Source: Glandiceps talaboti (Eukaryota; Hemichordata; Enteropneusta; Spengelidae). From it: a stretch of 64,000 nt of DNA. The DNA lies in contig NC_135553.1 in the NCBI RefSeq assembly GCF_964340395.1, positions 15,519,501 through 15,583,500 on the forward strand. The letters run 5' to 3'. Positions 34,125 through 49,269 of this stretch are shown one piece after another. Position numbers and translations under genes: made by a program. Under the pieces are notes generated by a model, which had not been told where the DNA came from, made no database searches, and saw only the letters and a list, made by a program, of their open reading frames with translations. How positions within the stretch are numbered: the stretch's first letter is position 1; every line of letters begins with the position of its first letter.

Positions 34125-34253
34125 ATGGCGGCGATGTCGGTAGCAACAAAGCAAGTCAAACTACGAGAAAGGAGTGAAAGTAATGCTGCCTGGCGTGGAT
34201 TAGTTCGAGATGTGGTGGGACCTCTGATCAGAATGCGAATGGCTAGTATAGCG
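34125..34253 (+). CDS. Candidate first exon, unrecognised gene
   Basis: ATGGCGGCGATG opens a 43-codon frame running into donor GCG-GTAAGT in phase 0. The product (MAAMSVATKQVKLRERSESN and on to VGPLIRMRMASIA) is basic and protein-like but not a family I recognise. CATGGCGGC is a YY1/TISU-type start context, and the exon sits in a less AT-rich patch. It could be the 5' exon of the gene whose later exons are proposed at 41475 and 46958, with which its phase is compatible. That link is inference. Confidence 0.4.
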
Positions 34254-34835
34254 GTAAGTCCATACTGTTAGTAACAATCGTGACCATAAGAAAGGGTTAC
34301 CCCATGGAGGTATGTATATTATTTCTCCCCTTATACCTCCATGGTTATCCTAAACTCAGACTACCAAAAAAGTCCCAACGAAACCTTTTCACAAAAACAA
34401 TACCAAGTCAAAAACTACCCGAAATAGTAGAGGAAAACTTTGATCCTGAACACGCATGAGAAAATCAATATGGAATTCCCACCTGAGTGCTTTAGTATTT
34501 ACCATCCTTTATAGTGCTTTGGTTGAAAATTTAAAGTAGTCGTTTTCTCCTATGTGTTTTGAACAAAGGTTGCCTTTATACAAGATTTCACCAACTCAAC
34601 TTCACTGTCAATTTACAGTTATATTACTCCCAAAGATCTTTACTAGTGTTGTCCACTCGTATGCTAGATTTCATATATTGACCGTATCCCCTCAATTAAC
34701 AACTAAAGTTCAAGCACATGTAGTAAAAATAATTTGTTGATATAAATTGACAAAACGACAACAACACTTGATTGGTGTATTCATAGACGAAAGTAGGGCC
34801 TATGGTTGTAGAACGTGTACACTACCGTGTGCTTT

Positions 34836-34965
34836 TAGTCCCTGCCTGTACTCCAAGGACGGTGTACTTGAAGTCGGGACTTGATTCTGACATTGTCCCT
34901 TTTTCCAATCATGTCGGACTCAGAATCAGATTCCGACTTTAATACTCCATCTGCAAGCAGGACTA
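34836..34965. mobile_element. MITE family D, copy 1 (TAGTCCTGCTTGCA type)
   Basis: Termini TAGTCCCTGCCTG...TACTCCA and TACTCCATCTGCAAGCAGGA-CTA are related to those of copies 2 and 3 at 44485-44592 and 44710-44776. The TA at each outer end may be the target duplication. The inner GATTCTGACA matches copy 2. Confidence 0.75.
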
Positions 34966-37253
34966 CCACGATGTCATCATAGGTTTACAATCATGCTGTC
35001 ATGATATTCAAATTCGGTTGTCATGGCTTAGCACTGGTAAATAGGAAAGTGAAATGATAGATGGGCAAAATGCCGGCATATTAATCTATCACCATGACAA
35101 CAAAGTTAATGTAACGTTTTTCAAACTAAACTTTAGGCTACCATCTTCCAATCAAATATTGATCCAACGCTGTATCAAGTAAAGCCTTGGTCGTCAGAGG
35201 TGAAATGCTGAGCGTCCATTTTTTATAGCTCAACCCCAGTTGAGCAACTTTGCAAAGACCACTTCAATGAAAAGCACTGGCGAACGAAAGAAAATTTCTT
35301 TATTTTTCAAACCACTAAGCAAAATGGATTAACGTATAAAGGGAAAAAACTCGATTTGTGTATAACGTGTCAGATCATGGCGGATTATACATTTGTTTTA
35401 AACATAGAAACATAAATATGTAATAAAAGACGAAACGACGAAATTTCGACGGTCAAGCACCTGAAGACTTTCAGGGACTGTGGAATCGTTTGCAGTAACA
35501 ACAAAGGGAAGTACTTGGGCTAATGTAAAATTCGAAGTCCTAAAACAAATTAAAGTTGTTGAAGATAAGATCACGGTACTCCAAAGTCTACAGTTGATTG
35601 ATTACATACAAAGGTTCCTTTCAGCTTTTGAAATGCAAACCAAAAAGCATTAATGAGAAACTGGGGCCCACTTCAGAAAAATCCCTTTTCAGCAACAAAG
35701 TGTAAATTGGTTTCGAGGACATATACCACACTGTTCTAAAGGTTATGTAACAACATTTTAGATAGACCCTAGATCCACGATTTAAAGTGTATAATATGCA
35801 ATATATAGTGTCCATAGGGATGTGTGGTGTTTCTTACATTGCTGTGTTCCTGGTTTCCAGGCTAGTAAATATAACAACGTTTTGACTACAATTTCCTACC
35901 TGTGTTGTATCTACTAGTATAGAGATCGAAACATTTGTAGCAGTAGGATTCGTATAACATTTTCCTTAAGAAAACGCCAATCTAAGCAATAATACGCGCC
36001 GCTATAATAGCGTCCACTTTCTTAAAGTAAGTAATACTTGTAAATGCCATGTTCTCCCTCCCCCTTTCCCTTTCCCTCCCCTCCCTCTCTTTCCTTAAAA
36101 AGGGGAATAATAAATGAAAGGTATTTTCATGATGTTTTTGTTCTGGAAAATCATGTAATATTACGATGCAATTTCAGAGAAACATCGCAAGTTGAAGTTG
36201 TCCCCATTTGAGGATCTTTGCTGTGGGCCTTATTGCCTAGAACTACAGAAATGTTTATGTCAGGTTTGAACAATGAATGAAATAGTCATGACGTTTTCAC
36301 TGAAGGTAATATAGATAGTTATAGATAGTCAAAAGTTGTATACCAAATGTTCTTTGTTAACAAAAAAAATTGAATATAATACATAGCAAAAAAGCTGCCA
36401 ATATCTTCATGCATTTGTCTGTCGACGTCAATCCGTACAACCAACTGTGGTTTAGAGAATACACGTACACATGCTACGTGCATGCATTATAATAATGATA
36501 ATTATTATTATTATTATTATTAAAACTATATTAAAACAACAAAAAGATACTACTAACAACTTAAATATTACACACCATCAAAATAAAAACAGCCAAACAT
36601 TTGCAAAAGATATTTTAAAGATCAATGCAACATCTTCAGTCAGTGGGCTTGAAGCCCAACAAACCGAACATCACATCTAAAATAACTATATAACACCACG
36701 ATTAATCTGAACATTTTGACTGTCAAAAAGACGTAACATAAACCTAAACACCACCTTTCTTCTCAAAACTAAGAATTAATTGAATTGAAAACAAACATCT
36801 TAGATGCACTGACAGAACTTGGAAGACATATCAGCCTCCGGAACGCATTGGTGTGATAGACAATTATATTTTGCATTGAACGGTTTCCGTAAATGTTATC
36901 GCAAAAGGCTGTAAGAAGACGTATAGTTTCATCAAGATAGTACATGCAGAAAGCGTTCTCAATAAAAAGTTGGCTACCGCTATTTCAATGATGACAGCGC
37001 CACCAGTGGCGGTTATGTGTGGCTTGAACGCTAGTCTCGTTGCCATGAAAACACGACGATCGTGACGATCACATTTTCTCATCTGTGCACTAGTTTCACA
37101 CAACTGTAATTGCTTTGCGTTCTTAGTGAACATAAAATGGAATATTAATGCTAGTACTGTTCATTTACCTCTTTTGTCACTTTTTTTTTAATTTCGAAAG
37201 CAAAAAGGATTTTAATGATGGCAGTAGATAGCGACGGATTCACAGTAGTAGTA

Positions 37254-37359
<106 letters not shown>

Positions 37360-38529
37360 CATCAAGCCGTGCCTGGTGTCTACTATTTGTATGTAATGGT
37401 GTAATAAACTGGAACAGTGTAAAATCAATTCGATGCATTTATCCTTATTTAATCGGCTCCATATAACTGTCTTATGTACTTTGGTTTTACCTTAAGTGTA
37501 TTATCGTGAGAACGTGATCATCAGCGACGTGACATGTATATATGTTTATAGCAATACCAGAGCATCTCTCTCGCTTGGATCCTTGATGCATGATAAGCAG
37601 TTTAGTTTATTATCACGTAACTATAGCAACGATTCAAGACACAAATTAAACACTAATGTTACTGTATTAAACCAGCACTACTAGAGAAAGTAGACATGCA
37701 AGCCTTAGTCCTCAAAACTAGGTCACGTATTGTCTACTATAGCCTTGTGTACATGTCAAGTTAATTGAGATGGTTGTACTAAAATGCCATGGTTACCGTC
37801 AGTTAAATATAGATGGGTCTGGATGTCCTGTATTAGAACGTCAAACTTGAAAAATTGTGGATATGGTGTTTTATTTCAACCATCTACTAAATATTGAATG
37901 GGGCACACTTGCACTTTGCATGATGGTTCGTCGTCGCCGTCCCCTTACGGTTCAATCGATGAAGATCGATTATCACGTAATAACGAAATTTCATGAATCA
38001 ACAACACATAATGGAGGTAAATGTCGTCATTTTAATACACAGGTTAATTGGTGATGTACATTTCAACGATGAATGAAATCTGACACGACTCAATCTATAA
38101 CTGTGTTTTCTCATCCTGTTTGTCGAGAGAGGAAACTGTACTTTGCGCGAGCATTTGACATCATTTAGCGGGCGTGATGAAATGCATGCATCGTCATTAT
38201 TATAGTACAGCCTGTATGTACACACCGTGAGAGGCCAACCTGGCAAAAACCATTTACTCTTGGAGTGTTTTCACAATCAGAAAAAAAAATACATATATAA
38301 CTAATTCCCGACGATGTTCCGCCTATGCCATTTCCGTGTAATTGCATTAGAGACTGCAAATATTAACCCCACGTGACATAGCGTTGCCTTCACCAACAGT
38401 GATGTTGTGATCGTCATTAGGAAAATGCAATGACTTCATCATACCACATGTAGACGACTTGGATGACAACTCAATCTGTACTCGTATCTCGAATCGTCTT
38501 GGAATTAATATAACTCTTCAGCAAACGAC

Positions 38530-38598
38530 ATGCTCCGTTCCGCGTACTTTCACAGACAGGGTGAAGATGACGTCACCAATGATACAGAAACTCAACAG
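38530..38598 (+). CDS. Candidate alternative first exon, unrecognised gene
   Basis: ATGCTCCGTTCCGCG opens 23 codons (MLRSAYFHRQGEDDV to TETQQ) ending exactly in CAG-GTATGT, a strong phase-0 donor. Hydrophilic acidic composition. No family recognised. It could be an alternative start of the same gene as 34125. Confidence 0.3.
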
Positions 38599-40727
<2,129 letters not shown>

Positions 40728-41474
40728 TGAATAACATTATTTCCACACACACAAATAAATCATGTGATGTTTCATATATATTCACATGTTTGGTCATAAG
40801 AAGTAAATAATGCTTTCTTACTTTATTCGTACAAATTCAAATGAAATTCATGACGGATATTACATGTATATTATGTTACAATGTTACAACCTTTTCTAGG
40901 TCTTTATGGTGCAATGTGCTGTAACCTTACACTGCCGACATTTTCATAGAAAAAGGGAAGTAGACTTCTTTTTCTTTTGCGAAACGTCCGAATTTCATTA
41001 AAATTTAATTTCTAGTTCTACCCACATCGTTGTCTCGATGAATCAGGAGTTGTTTGGCAACATTCCTTAATAATTACATTACGTTTTACATTCAACTCGT
41101 GATATCATGTGATTCAATCGTTTGCAGTGATTGTTTGCGTAAGACATCGATATTTTTAATATTAAATAATTAATAATTGATTTAGTAATGGATACTACTG
41201 ACTGTAGCTAGACCTAGTCAGGATCTGAAAATAGAACATTTCTTTGGATTTCAGAAAAATTGGATAGAAAACAATAAGCTTACTAATCTAGATTCCTCGA
41301 CGTTGTCAACAAGTATGATAACACGTGACTTTACGAATTAGGCCATGCCATTGTCATTGCAAGTCTTTCAAGTGTATTATATATATCAACGGTGAAGTTC
41401 CTACGTATACGTACGTGAACGTACTTTGTAATGATTCATCATCGTGTGAGGGCGTTATTACGGTCACCAGCCAG
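40728..41474. other. Non-coding stretch
   Basis: Nothing recognisable before the candidate exon at 41475. Confidence 0.4.
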
Positions 41475-41549
41475 CAGCCTACTCTGCAGCCTACTCCAGT
41501 GAAGCATAAACGTGCGTTGGAGAGATCTCCAACGTCTATGGTGGAGCAG
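41475..41549 (+). CDS. Candidate internal exon, unrecognised gene
   Basis: Twenty-five codons in phase 0 to phase 0: QPTLQPTPVKHKRALERSPT then SMVEQ, ending in GAGCAG-GTACTT. The Pro/Thr start and basic RALERSPTS have the look of a phosphorylated linker. The acceptor (CACCAGCCAG) has a weak pyrimidine tract, so the left boundary is uncertain by a few codons. Confidence 0.35.
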
Positions 41550-42239
41550 GTACTTAGTACATGACTGATTGTATGTGTGAACACTACTGAACTATTCTAC
41601 CGAAATAATACCACATGGTTTAATGACGACGTAGAACACCATTAAAAAAAAAATCAAAATAGCACATAATTTCTAACCAAAATTATTGAACAAAAGTCTG
41701 GTGTAAGCTTATATAGGTTTTCAGACTTAAATGTTGATACGTCACCGATCTAAAGATATCGGGCTGTTTAGCGGCTATGAAACGAAATTCTCAATGAACC
41801 TTCACCTCTTCATGTTCAAATGACTTAAAAAAGAACGTATAGTAAAGAACAAGTCACACGACTTTATTTCATATTTTAAAAATATTTGAAATTTGGTTTC
41901 ATATATTATGAATGAGTGTTGTTTACCGTAAAAAAGGTTTGCTTCATATTATCATATAATATACATTTCTACGATTTTATCAGTAACAAACTATAACTCA
42001 CGTGACTACTGCGCATGCGTTCACACGTTTAGAAACGGTAAATGAGAGGACACATTTTAGTTTTCATTGTGAACTTGTAGAATAAGTGTGATCAGTGTTG
42101 GTTTTTGTGTATTATTTCACAGACTTCTTTGTCCGTGGTTATTATTTGAAACTGCATGCATTGTCAATCATACTATAGTACATGGTTTATATAATTATAA
42201 ATACCAACACAGTTTCATTCGGACAAAATAGACATATCA

Positions 42240-42291
42240 AAGTAATTAATAATCAGATTATAGATAACTCTAATCTGATTATTAATTACTT
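42240..42291. repeat. Perfect 21-bp inverted repeat (hairpin)
   Basis: AAGTAATTAATAATCAGATT-A and its exact reverse complement are separated by 10 bp (TAGATAACTC). Isolated, with no T-run or gene beside it. Confidence 0.9.
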
Positions 42292-44484
42292 GGGTATTTG
42301 TTGCAAAAAAACGTAAAGTGGCAAGCACAAATTAAGAACGTAACTTGTAGTGGCAATCACAAAGGAAGCCTGTAACTTTGCTGACACCAAGGTAAGCTTA
42401 CGATTGAACGCAAGAAGTAAGTTCGGGCAAATGTCGCACTTTTTTCACTCACCTAAACATGTATATATGCTGTTTGAGCGGCGTACAAATACTGCAGATA
42501 GATGCCTGATAAAGTTAACACATCATTTACCAAAACCAACAGTGCTGTTGCCCTTTTTTAAAAAAGAAAAAGAAAAAAGCAGCAACATATCACGTTCATT
42601 CACTATATGATACATAATATATTATGATTATAAACACGACAGGAAAGCCAACATCGAAGTACAGAAGTAGATATTTCTGTGACATTTCAATTCAAAGACG
42701 TAATCTTATCAGAGTAAAACATCTACATTATTTATCTAACATGACAAGATTGTGTTGCCATTTATACACACCGAGACGATTATAGTTACATGATGTATTT
42801 ACCTAAAGTATTGGGATAGAATACAAACGTACTTATACACGTTAGGCCACAGACAAGTTCTGATTACTTGTCTGTGGTTAGGCCTAATAGTATGCTATCT
42901 TGTGAATCTCGTACTTTGTGCATGGAACAATTCATTTCAGACTTGTCATTTTATGGGCTAGACTTTCACGGAGTAGCTAGGCTAAATGTGCCTCAGTAAT
43001 TTATAGAACAGTCAAATGCCGTTTTAAGATATATAGGCCCAGAGTATAATGATATCACAATTTTGAACATTTTTAGAATAATCTTGCTATTGCCCCAAGG
43101 TAGGTTTTCCAAGGTTCCCGACATGATGAGCATGTTCACGGCGTTAGCAGTGTATTCAGTTTAATCTCGCATTAGGAAATATCGTTAGCGCCGTAAACAG
43201 GCTACCGACATGATAGTTTCTAACCCTACATATGTCGCAATACTTCTGAGAAAACCCGTGGCACATTCTTGCCAGTAAAGTAACCGAAATTCTATTAAAG
43301 AAAGCTGACTTTTGGCTAACTGTCATTTGAAATTATTTTACCACAGCTCACTACTAGACTGAAAAGCTTCAGCCACTTTTCAGAGTACACTAAATAAGTA
43401 ATATGACAGTGTTCTTGGCCCTCATCGTCTGATCCCTTCAGTGGAATGGCGTTTGGATATGAAATAAAGCAAACCTTTATGGCAGACGACAAGCTGTTCG
43501 CTGGCATCACTACACTTGCGATAAAATATTGTCTTTCAGCATGTTTGTAAAGTTTGTTGAAAGATCTTGAAAGTGTTCATTGCAATGTAACAGATAAGCC
43601 TGGTTCGGATAATACATCACATTCGAGTCAATTTAGGCTAAACCATGGGAAATGTGTTATACATAATTAGAATAGTTACCACCATAAGCTTATCATTTGA
43701 ATACTTGGGATATTTTTCATAGTTTTTGTCAATACGGTAACCCCAAGGCCTTGGCCGCACGTCAGAGGGCGCCTTTCTGTATGATTGATTGAGAGTTCAC
43801 ACACGCGAATGCATGCCCCTGCGAATGCTACTAGTTATCAGAGCAGTGTTTATATTGAAGTTTTTGCGTCAAATTTTTAACGTTTCCGTAATACATACAA
43901 ATATCTACACGTCAATCGGTACTGTTCGATGCGAACAAAAGCAACTATCGACCACAGTGTACTGTATGCACATAGGGAGTTTAGGGAAACTTATTTGAAG
44001 CCTACTTGGGGAGTCCAGTTAATGTTGCACTTCACTTACGCCGAGTAGATACAACCGAGACATTACATTGGTAACGGCATTGAACCGTAAGTTTACCATT
44101 CAATTTATTGTATAATTGTGCACCGAAATATTTGTGGGCAGTGCATGGGTTTGTCTTGAGGCTACGTAATCTGATTTACAATATAATTCTCGTGTGAAAT
44201 CAGGTCCAGAGGTCGAAGACTCGAACTGACAATGGCCGGCTGCGACCCAAACTTGTTCTGCAGAATTGAAAAAAGAAACCAGAGAAATGAATGACAACGT
44301 TACTATATATGTTACCCAAAGCTGCATGCTACACATTTGACATATACTTTACTTCTAACTCACGCACAGCTATGTAGAATGGTTAAAGTTTGTAGTGTAT
44401 AAAAATATATAAGAACAAGAACAGGGGAAGTGTCATGTCAGTCAGCAGACGATTTAGCTTCAACCGTACTTGCATGGTGTGTAA

Positions 44485-44592
44485 TAGTCCTGCTTGCATA
44501 TACGGAGTAATCCGGGACTCGATTCTGACAATTTCCCTCCTTTAGGGTTGTGTCAGTAATATAGACCCGTGCACCGTCTGCAAGCAGGACTA
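44485..44592. mobile_element. MITE family D, copy 2
   Basis: Left TAGTCCTGCTTGCATATACG and right CCGTCTGCAAGCAGGACTA form terminal inverted repeats of about 14 bp (TAGTCCTGCTTGCA) with diverged inner parts. The interior contains GATTCTGACA as in copy 1. No coding capacity. Confidence 0.85.
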
Positions 44593-44709
44593 GTTGTGTA
44601 GAATCAAGAAAATGTTTCTAACGCTAAACGTGCGTAACTCAAAACACCCATGATTAGTTTCATATATCTTTCATCACTTTTTTCAGGCCAGGGTGTCTCT
44701 CCACACGTC

Positions 44710-44776
44710 AGTCCTGCTTGCAGATGGAGTAATTAAGTTGTCGCGAAACGCTTGCACCGTCTAGCAAGCAGGACTA
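44710..44776. mobile_element. MITE family D, copy 3 (short)
   Basis: AGTCCTGCTTGCAGATGGAG and CCGTCTAGCAAGCAGGACT enclose only about 28 bp, so this is an internally deleted copy 118 bp from copy 2. Confidence 0.8.
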
Positions 44777-46315
44777 TAACGTTGGTGTAGTACAATTTCC
44801 CATATACAGTTGATTGCACGTCCCTTAAATAGCACCGTATATTATAGTATTAGAAGCAGCGATTTTTGATTGGAATGTATATTATCACTTAATGCAATAT
44901 TAACTATCTGAAGGGGCACTGAGTCCGGGCACGGAGTGTGACGTGAAGGTAACGAAGCAAAGCTTATATAGTTGCACAAGAAAATTTATCGAACCACACA
45001 GAATTTTCATGGATTTATTGGACACATGTGAGGAGCAAGGAAGTTAATGAGTAGACCCCATTTTTATGTTACTAAACTAGTACTAGTAAGGGTGGAAAGC
45101 AAGGCAGTGTCTACCTATCTTACTTGGACTTTTACCATGGTTACCAATCAATATACTGTAATGCATGGCAAATGATTGCAGATTTTACCAGATTTCTCCC
45201 TCTCTGTTACCAAGGTTACCAAACATACTTTTTAGCAAAACGACAAAGATATAAAAATAAAAACAGCACACCATCTGTGATAATTACATTAATATAAATT
45301 ACAAACAGTTCATTTTCTTAGCGTGTTAATTTTTGCTGTGTATATTTTGTGTATTTGATTTGATATCTTGACTGCATAAGATTTTTAACTCGATTGTTAA
45401 CATATCAGGGCATATAATCTGATGTTCGTCTGTCTGTCTGTCTGCTGGCTACACAAGATTATCAGGTTTAGTAGAGATTGTGTTCATGTTTTGATCATAA
45501 GAATAAGAAAGATATTGAAATTCGGTATATATTATATATTAAAAAGTATATGTGTAATTTTTTTTTTAAAACAAATAAAAAATAATAGTCAGACTCTGAA
45601 GGTAAAATGACTTGAGGGTTTCAAGCTCAATCTTGAAGTTTATGAAGAACAGAAATGACAACTTTTGCTTTTGTACGATTAGAACAAACCAGACTGTTTT
45701 TCCCTGACCTAATGTCTGTTGACGTAAGAAGGTATCATGCATGGTAAAAGTAATTTCAGTGTTGCTATGATTCACACAAAAAATAGAAAAAGAAATGAAG
45801 TGAAAAAAATTCCAAAAATGAAAAAGCAGTATTACACAATATTATATGGGAAGGCACTGTAAATAAGTCTAATTTGAACACAATTAGTTGCCATGAAATG
45901 CCAGACAGCCTGTCAGAAAATATTAAGACTCAAAGTCGATATAAAAAAAACCCTGGTGCCCTGTGGTCTATAGCTTAATATGAAACATCAACAAATATTA
46001 TGTATTGATTGTGAAGTCTCTTTTGTAATACTATAGCTTTGATTTGTGTTTGAATTGTACCAAGTATAACACTATATCAATCAATACGATTGAAAAAGAC
46101 GTGAGGTTGAAACCATAATTTCTCAATAGTATGATTCATGTTTGCATAAAAATATGTTATGATTTTATTGTTATGTATTGATTATGTATCATTTCTTATT
46201 TTGGTGAGTTAGATTTTCTTATTTTTGTGTGTGATATTAAAATTACAGAGTGAGATATTATAAAGAGTAGATGTGTTAATAATGTAATTTCATATTATGA
46301 CAGAACCCAATTACA

Positions 46316-46471
46316 TGTGAGTGCATGTGTGGCATACTTGAGGGTATTTGCATGAGTGCTTGCTGTGTTCTTTGCAACAGTACTTCCATGCGCATAGCAG
46401 GTGAAAGTGCAGCAGAAAACACTGCAAGCAAGAATGCAAATACCCCTGAGTACCCACACTTGAACTCACAC
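46316..46471. mobile_element. Foldback element, ~60-bp arms
   Basis: TGTGAGTGCA...GAGGGTATTTGCAT...GCTTGCTGTGTT is mirrored by AACACTGCAAGC...ATGCAAATACCCCT...TGAACTCACA, with a loop of about 35 bp. Imperfect and non-coding. Confidence 0.8.
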
Positions 46472-46957
46472 AGTATGGGGTTCTGTTATTATTTGTATGT
46501 TTTATCCAAAACAACAAATTTCTGTAAAAAAAAACAAAAAAAACACATGCAATCATGCACTGTTGTGTAGAACAACAATTGCATATCATTTGCATATCAT
46601 TTGCATGCAGACATGCAATAATGTTTTCGGCATTGCAAGTACCACTGGTATGAACTCCCACCAGTGCAAATAATCTCTGGTACATATGTAATAATTAATT
46701 ACTTATATTATCATTAATGGAAATGTGGAAAAAAGAAAATGGAAAAAGAAACTGAAAAAATTTTGAGTAGCAGATTTCCAATAACATTTGATTACTTTAA
46801 TCTAAATCTGTGTAAATGAAATATCAATCTCAATTTCCATTCCTTGTATGTTTGAATGTTTTGGCAATAAATTTATGAGCAGCTTAACACTCTTTGTTTT
46901 GTGCCGTCAAGAATGCCATAGTGATGTTTTGATTTTTCTCGTCTCTGTTTTTTTTAG

Positions 46958-47043
46958 GCTGGTGGTGGTGGTGATCAAGAGCAGCAACTTGAGAGAAGAT
47001 TCAGGAACAGTTTTCCTTCTAAAAACTCTGCATTGATTGAAAG
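46958..47043 (+). CDS. Candidate internal exon, unrecognised gene
   Basis: A strong T-rich acceptor (TCTCTGTTTTTTTTAG) opens AGGGGDQEQQLERRFRNSFP then SKNSALIE, ending GAAAG-GTATGG in phase 2. A poly-Gly start and a charged, Ser-rich body. The phase-0 start is compatible with 34125, 38530 or 41475. No family recognised. The best-formed of the unassigned exons. Confidence 0.45.
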
Positions 47044-47137
47044 GTATGGATAGCAATGTAACTTGTAATTTGATAGAAGTTTTGTACCAGTGTTTTCTTC
47101 ATAAATCCTCACATTGTTTCCACAAGTCGTAGCATGA

Positions 47138-49110
47138 ATGCCATGTTGTCATGCTCTACAGTGTACAGATGCAGTACAGTTGAAAATGAATGCTGTGTTC
47201 TGTTCTGTAGTATACAGGAGATGAAATGTCATGCAATGGGAAATGAATGCTGTGTTCTGTTCTGTTCTGTAGTATACAGGAGATGAAATGTCATGCAATG
47301 GGAAATGAATGCTGTGTTCTGTTCTGTTCTGTAGTATACAGGAGATGAAATGTCATGCAATGGGAAATGAATGCCATGTTCTGTTCTATAGTATGCAGGG
47401 GATGAAATGTCATGCAATGAGAAATGAATGCCATGTTCTGTTCTATAGTATACAGGAGATGAAATGTCATGCAATGGGAAATGAATGCTGTGATCTCCTG
47501 TTCTATAGTATACAGGAGATGAAATGTCATGCAATGGGAAATGAATGCTGTATTCTCCTGTTCTATAGTATACAGGAGATGAAATGTCATGCACTGGGAA
47601 ATGAATGCCGAGTTCTGTTCTGTAGTATACAGGAGATGAAATGTCATGCAATGGGAAATGAATGCTGTGTTCTGTTCTGTAGTATACAGGAGATGAAATG
47701 TCATGCAATGGGAAATGAATGCCATGTTCTGTTCTATAGTATGCAGGGGATGAAATGTCATGCAATGGGAAATGAATGCCATGGCCTGTTCTATAGTATA
47801 CAGGAGATGAAATGTCATGCAATGGGAAATGAATGCTGTGATCTCCTGTTCTATAGTATACAGGAGATGAAATGTCGTGCAATGGGAAATGAATGCCGTG
47901 TTCTCCTGTTCTATAGTATACAGGAGATAAAATGTCATGCAATGGGAAATGAATGCCGTGTTCTCCTGTTCTATAGTATACTGGAGATGAAATGTCGTGC
48001 AATGGGAAATGAATGCCGAGTTCTGTTCTGTAGTATACAGGAGATGAAATGTCATGCAATGGGAAATTAATGCCATGTTCTCCTGTTCTATAGTATACAG
48101 GAGATGAAATGTCATGCACTGGGAAATGAATGCCGAGTTGTCCTGTTCTATAGTATACAGGAGATGAAATGTCATGCAATGGGAAATGAATGCCATGTTC
48201 TGTTCTATAGTATGCAGGGGATAAAATGTCATGCAATGGGAAATGAATGCCATGGCCTGTTCTATAGTATACAGGAGATGAAATGTCATGCAATGGGAAA
48301 TGAATGCTGTGATCTCCTGTTCTATAGTATACAGGAGATGAAATGTCGTGCAATGGGAAATGAATGCCGTGTTCTCCTGTTCTATAGTATACAGGAGATA
48401 AAATGTCATGCAATGGGAAATGAATGCCGTGTTCTCCTGTTCTATAGTATACTGGAGATGAAATGTCGTGCAATGGGAAATGAATGCCGAGTTCTGTTCT
48501 GTAGTATACAGGAGATGAAATGTCATGCAATGGGAAATTAATGCCATGTTCTCCTGTTCTATAGTATACAGGAGATGAAATGTCATGCACTGGGAAATGA
48601 ATGCCGAGTTGTCCTGTTCTATAGTATACAGGAGATGAAATGTCATGCAATGGGAAATGAATGCCATGTTCTCCTGTTCTATATAGTATACAGGAGATGA
48701 AATGTCATGCACTGGGAAATGAATGCCGAGTTGTCCTGTTCTATAGTATACAGGAGATGAAATGTCATGCAATGGGAAATGAATGCCGAGTTGTCCTGTT
48801 CTATAATATACAGGAGATGAAATGTCATGCAATGGGAAATTAATGCCATGTTCTCCTGTTCTATAGTATACAGGAGATGAAATGTCATGCAATGGGAAAT
48901 GAATGGCGAGTTGTCCTGTTCTATAGTATACAGGAGATAAAATGTCATGTAATGGGAAATGAATGCCGAGTTCTATTCTGTAATATACAGCAGATGAAAT
49001 GTCATGTAATGAATGCCATATTGTCCTGTCCTACAGTAGACAAATGAAATGCCTTGTGATTGGTAATACATGCAATGTTGTCCAGTTCTACAGAGATGAA
49101 AGGCCCATGT
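47138..49110. repeat. 57/60-bp minisatellite with 471-bp higher-order period
   Basis: About 33 units with the core GAGATGAAATGTCATGCAAT, then GGGAAATGAATGC and a variable CTGTTCTATAGTATACAG part. Units are 57 or 60 bp by a CTC/CTG triplet, so stops stay out of frame and frames of 253 codons (+) and over 500 codons (-) appear. The stretch 47685-48200 recurs almost exactly 471 bp later, showing multi-unit amplification. Confidence 0.97.
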
Positions 49111-49242
49111 AAGTGGTTGTAGTATGAAATAGTTGTAGGCTAATACTATAGTATATCTATTGCACCAAAATCTCATTCCAATTTTTTTCTGAAATCAGCT
49201 GGTAAGGTTTTAAAACCTGATCTGACTAGTACATCTTTTCAG

Positions 49243-49269
49243 GGACCTCAATTTAAACCAGCAATTAAA
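49243..49269 (+). CDS. Very tentative microexon (phase 2-2)
   Basis: ACATCTTTTCAG precedes 27 nt that, read in phase 2, give (R)DLNLNQQL(N). The donor GTAGAT is weak. Listed only because frame and composition would continue the exon at 46958. Confidence 0.12.

Larger units (their letters stand above)
41550..46957. other. Probable intron or intergenic DNA
   Basis: Holds two family D MITEs, a perfect hairpin at 42240-42291, a smaller hairpin at about 42844-42888 (CCACAGACAAGT and ACTTGTCTGTGG arms), a foldback at 46316-46471 and otherwise AT-rich sequence. No supported exon. Confidence 0.5.

Noticed and set aside
36864-37133. 89-codon minus-strand frame
   Set aside because: Non-repetitive, but with no recognisable motif, no splice support and ordinary AT-rich flanks; it is within the length expected by chance.
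47229-48892. Open frames of 473 and 533 codons on the minus strand and 253 codons on the plus strand
   Set aside because: They are the same minisatellite read in several frames; units of 57/60 bp lack stops by arithmetic. No start context, splice site or non-repetitive domain supports a protein.
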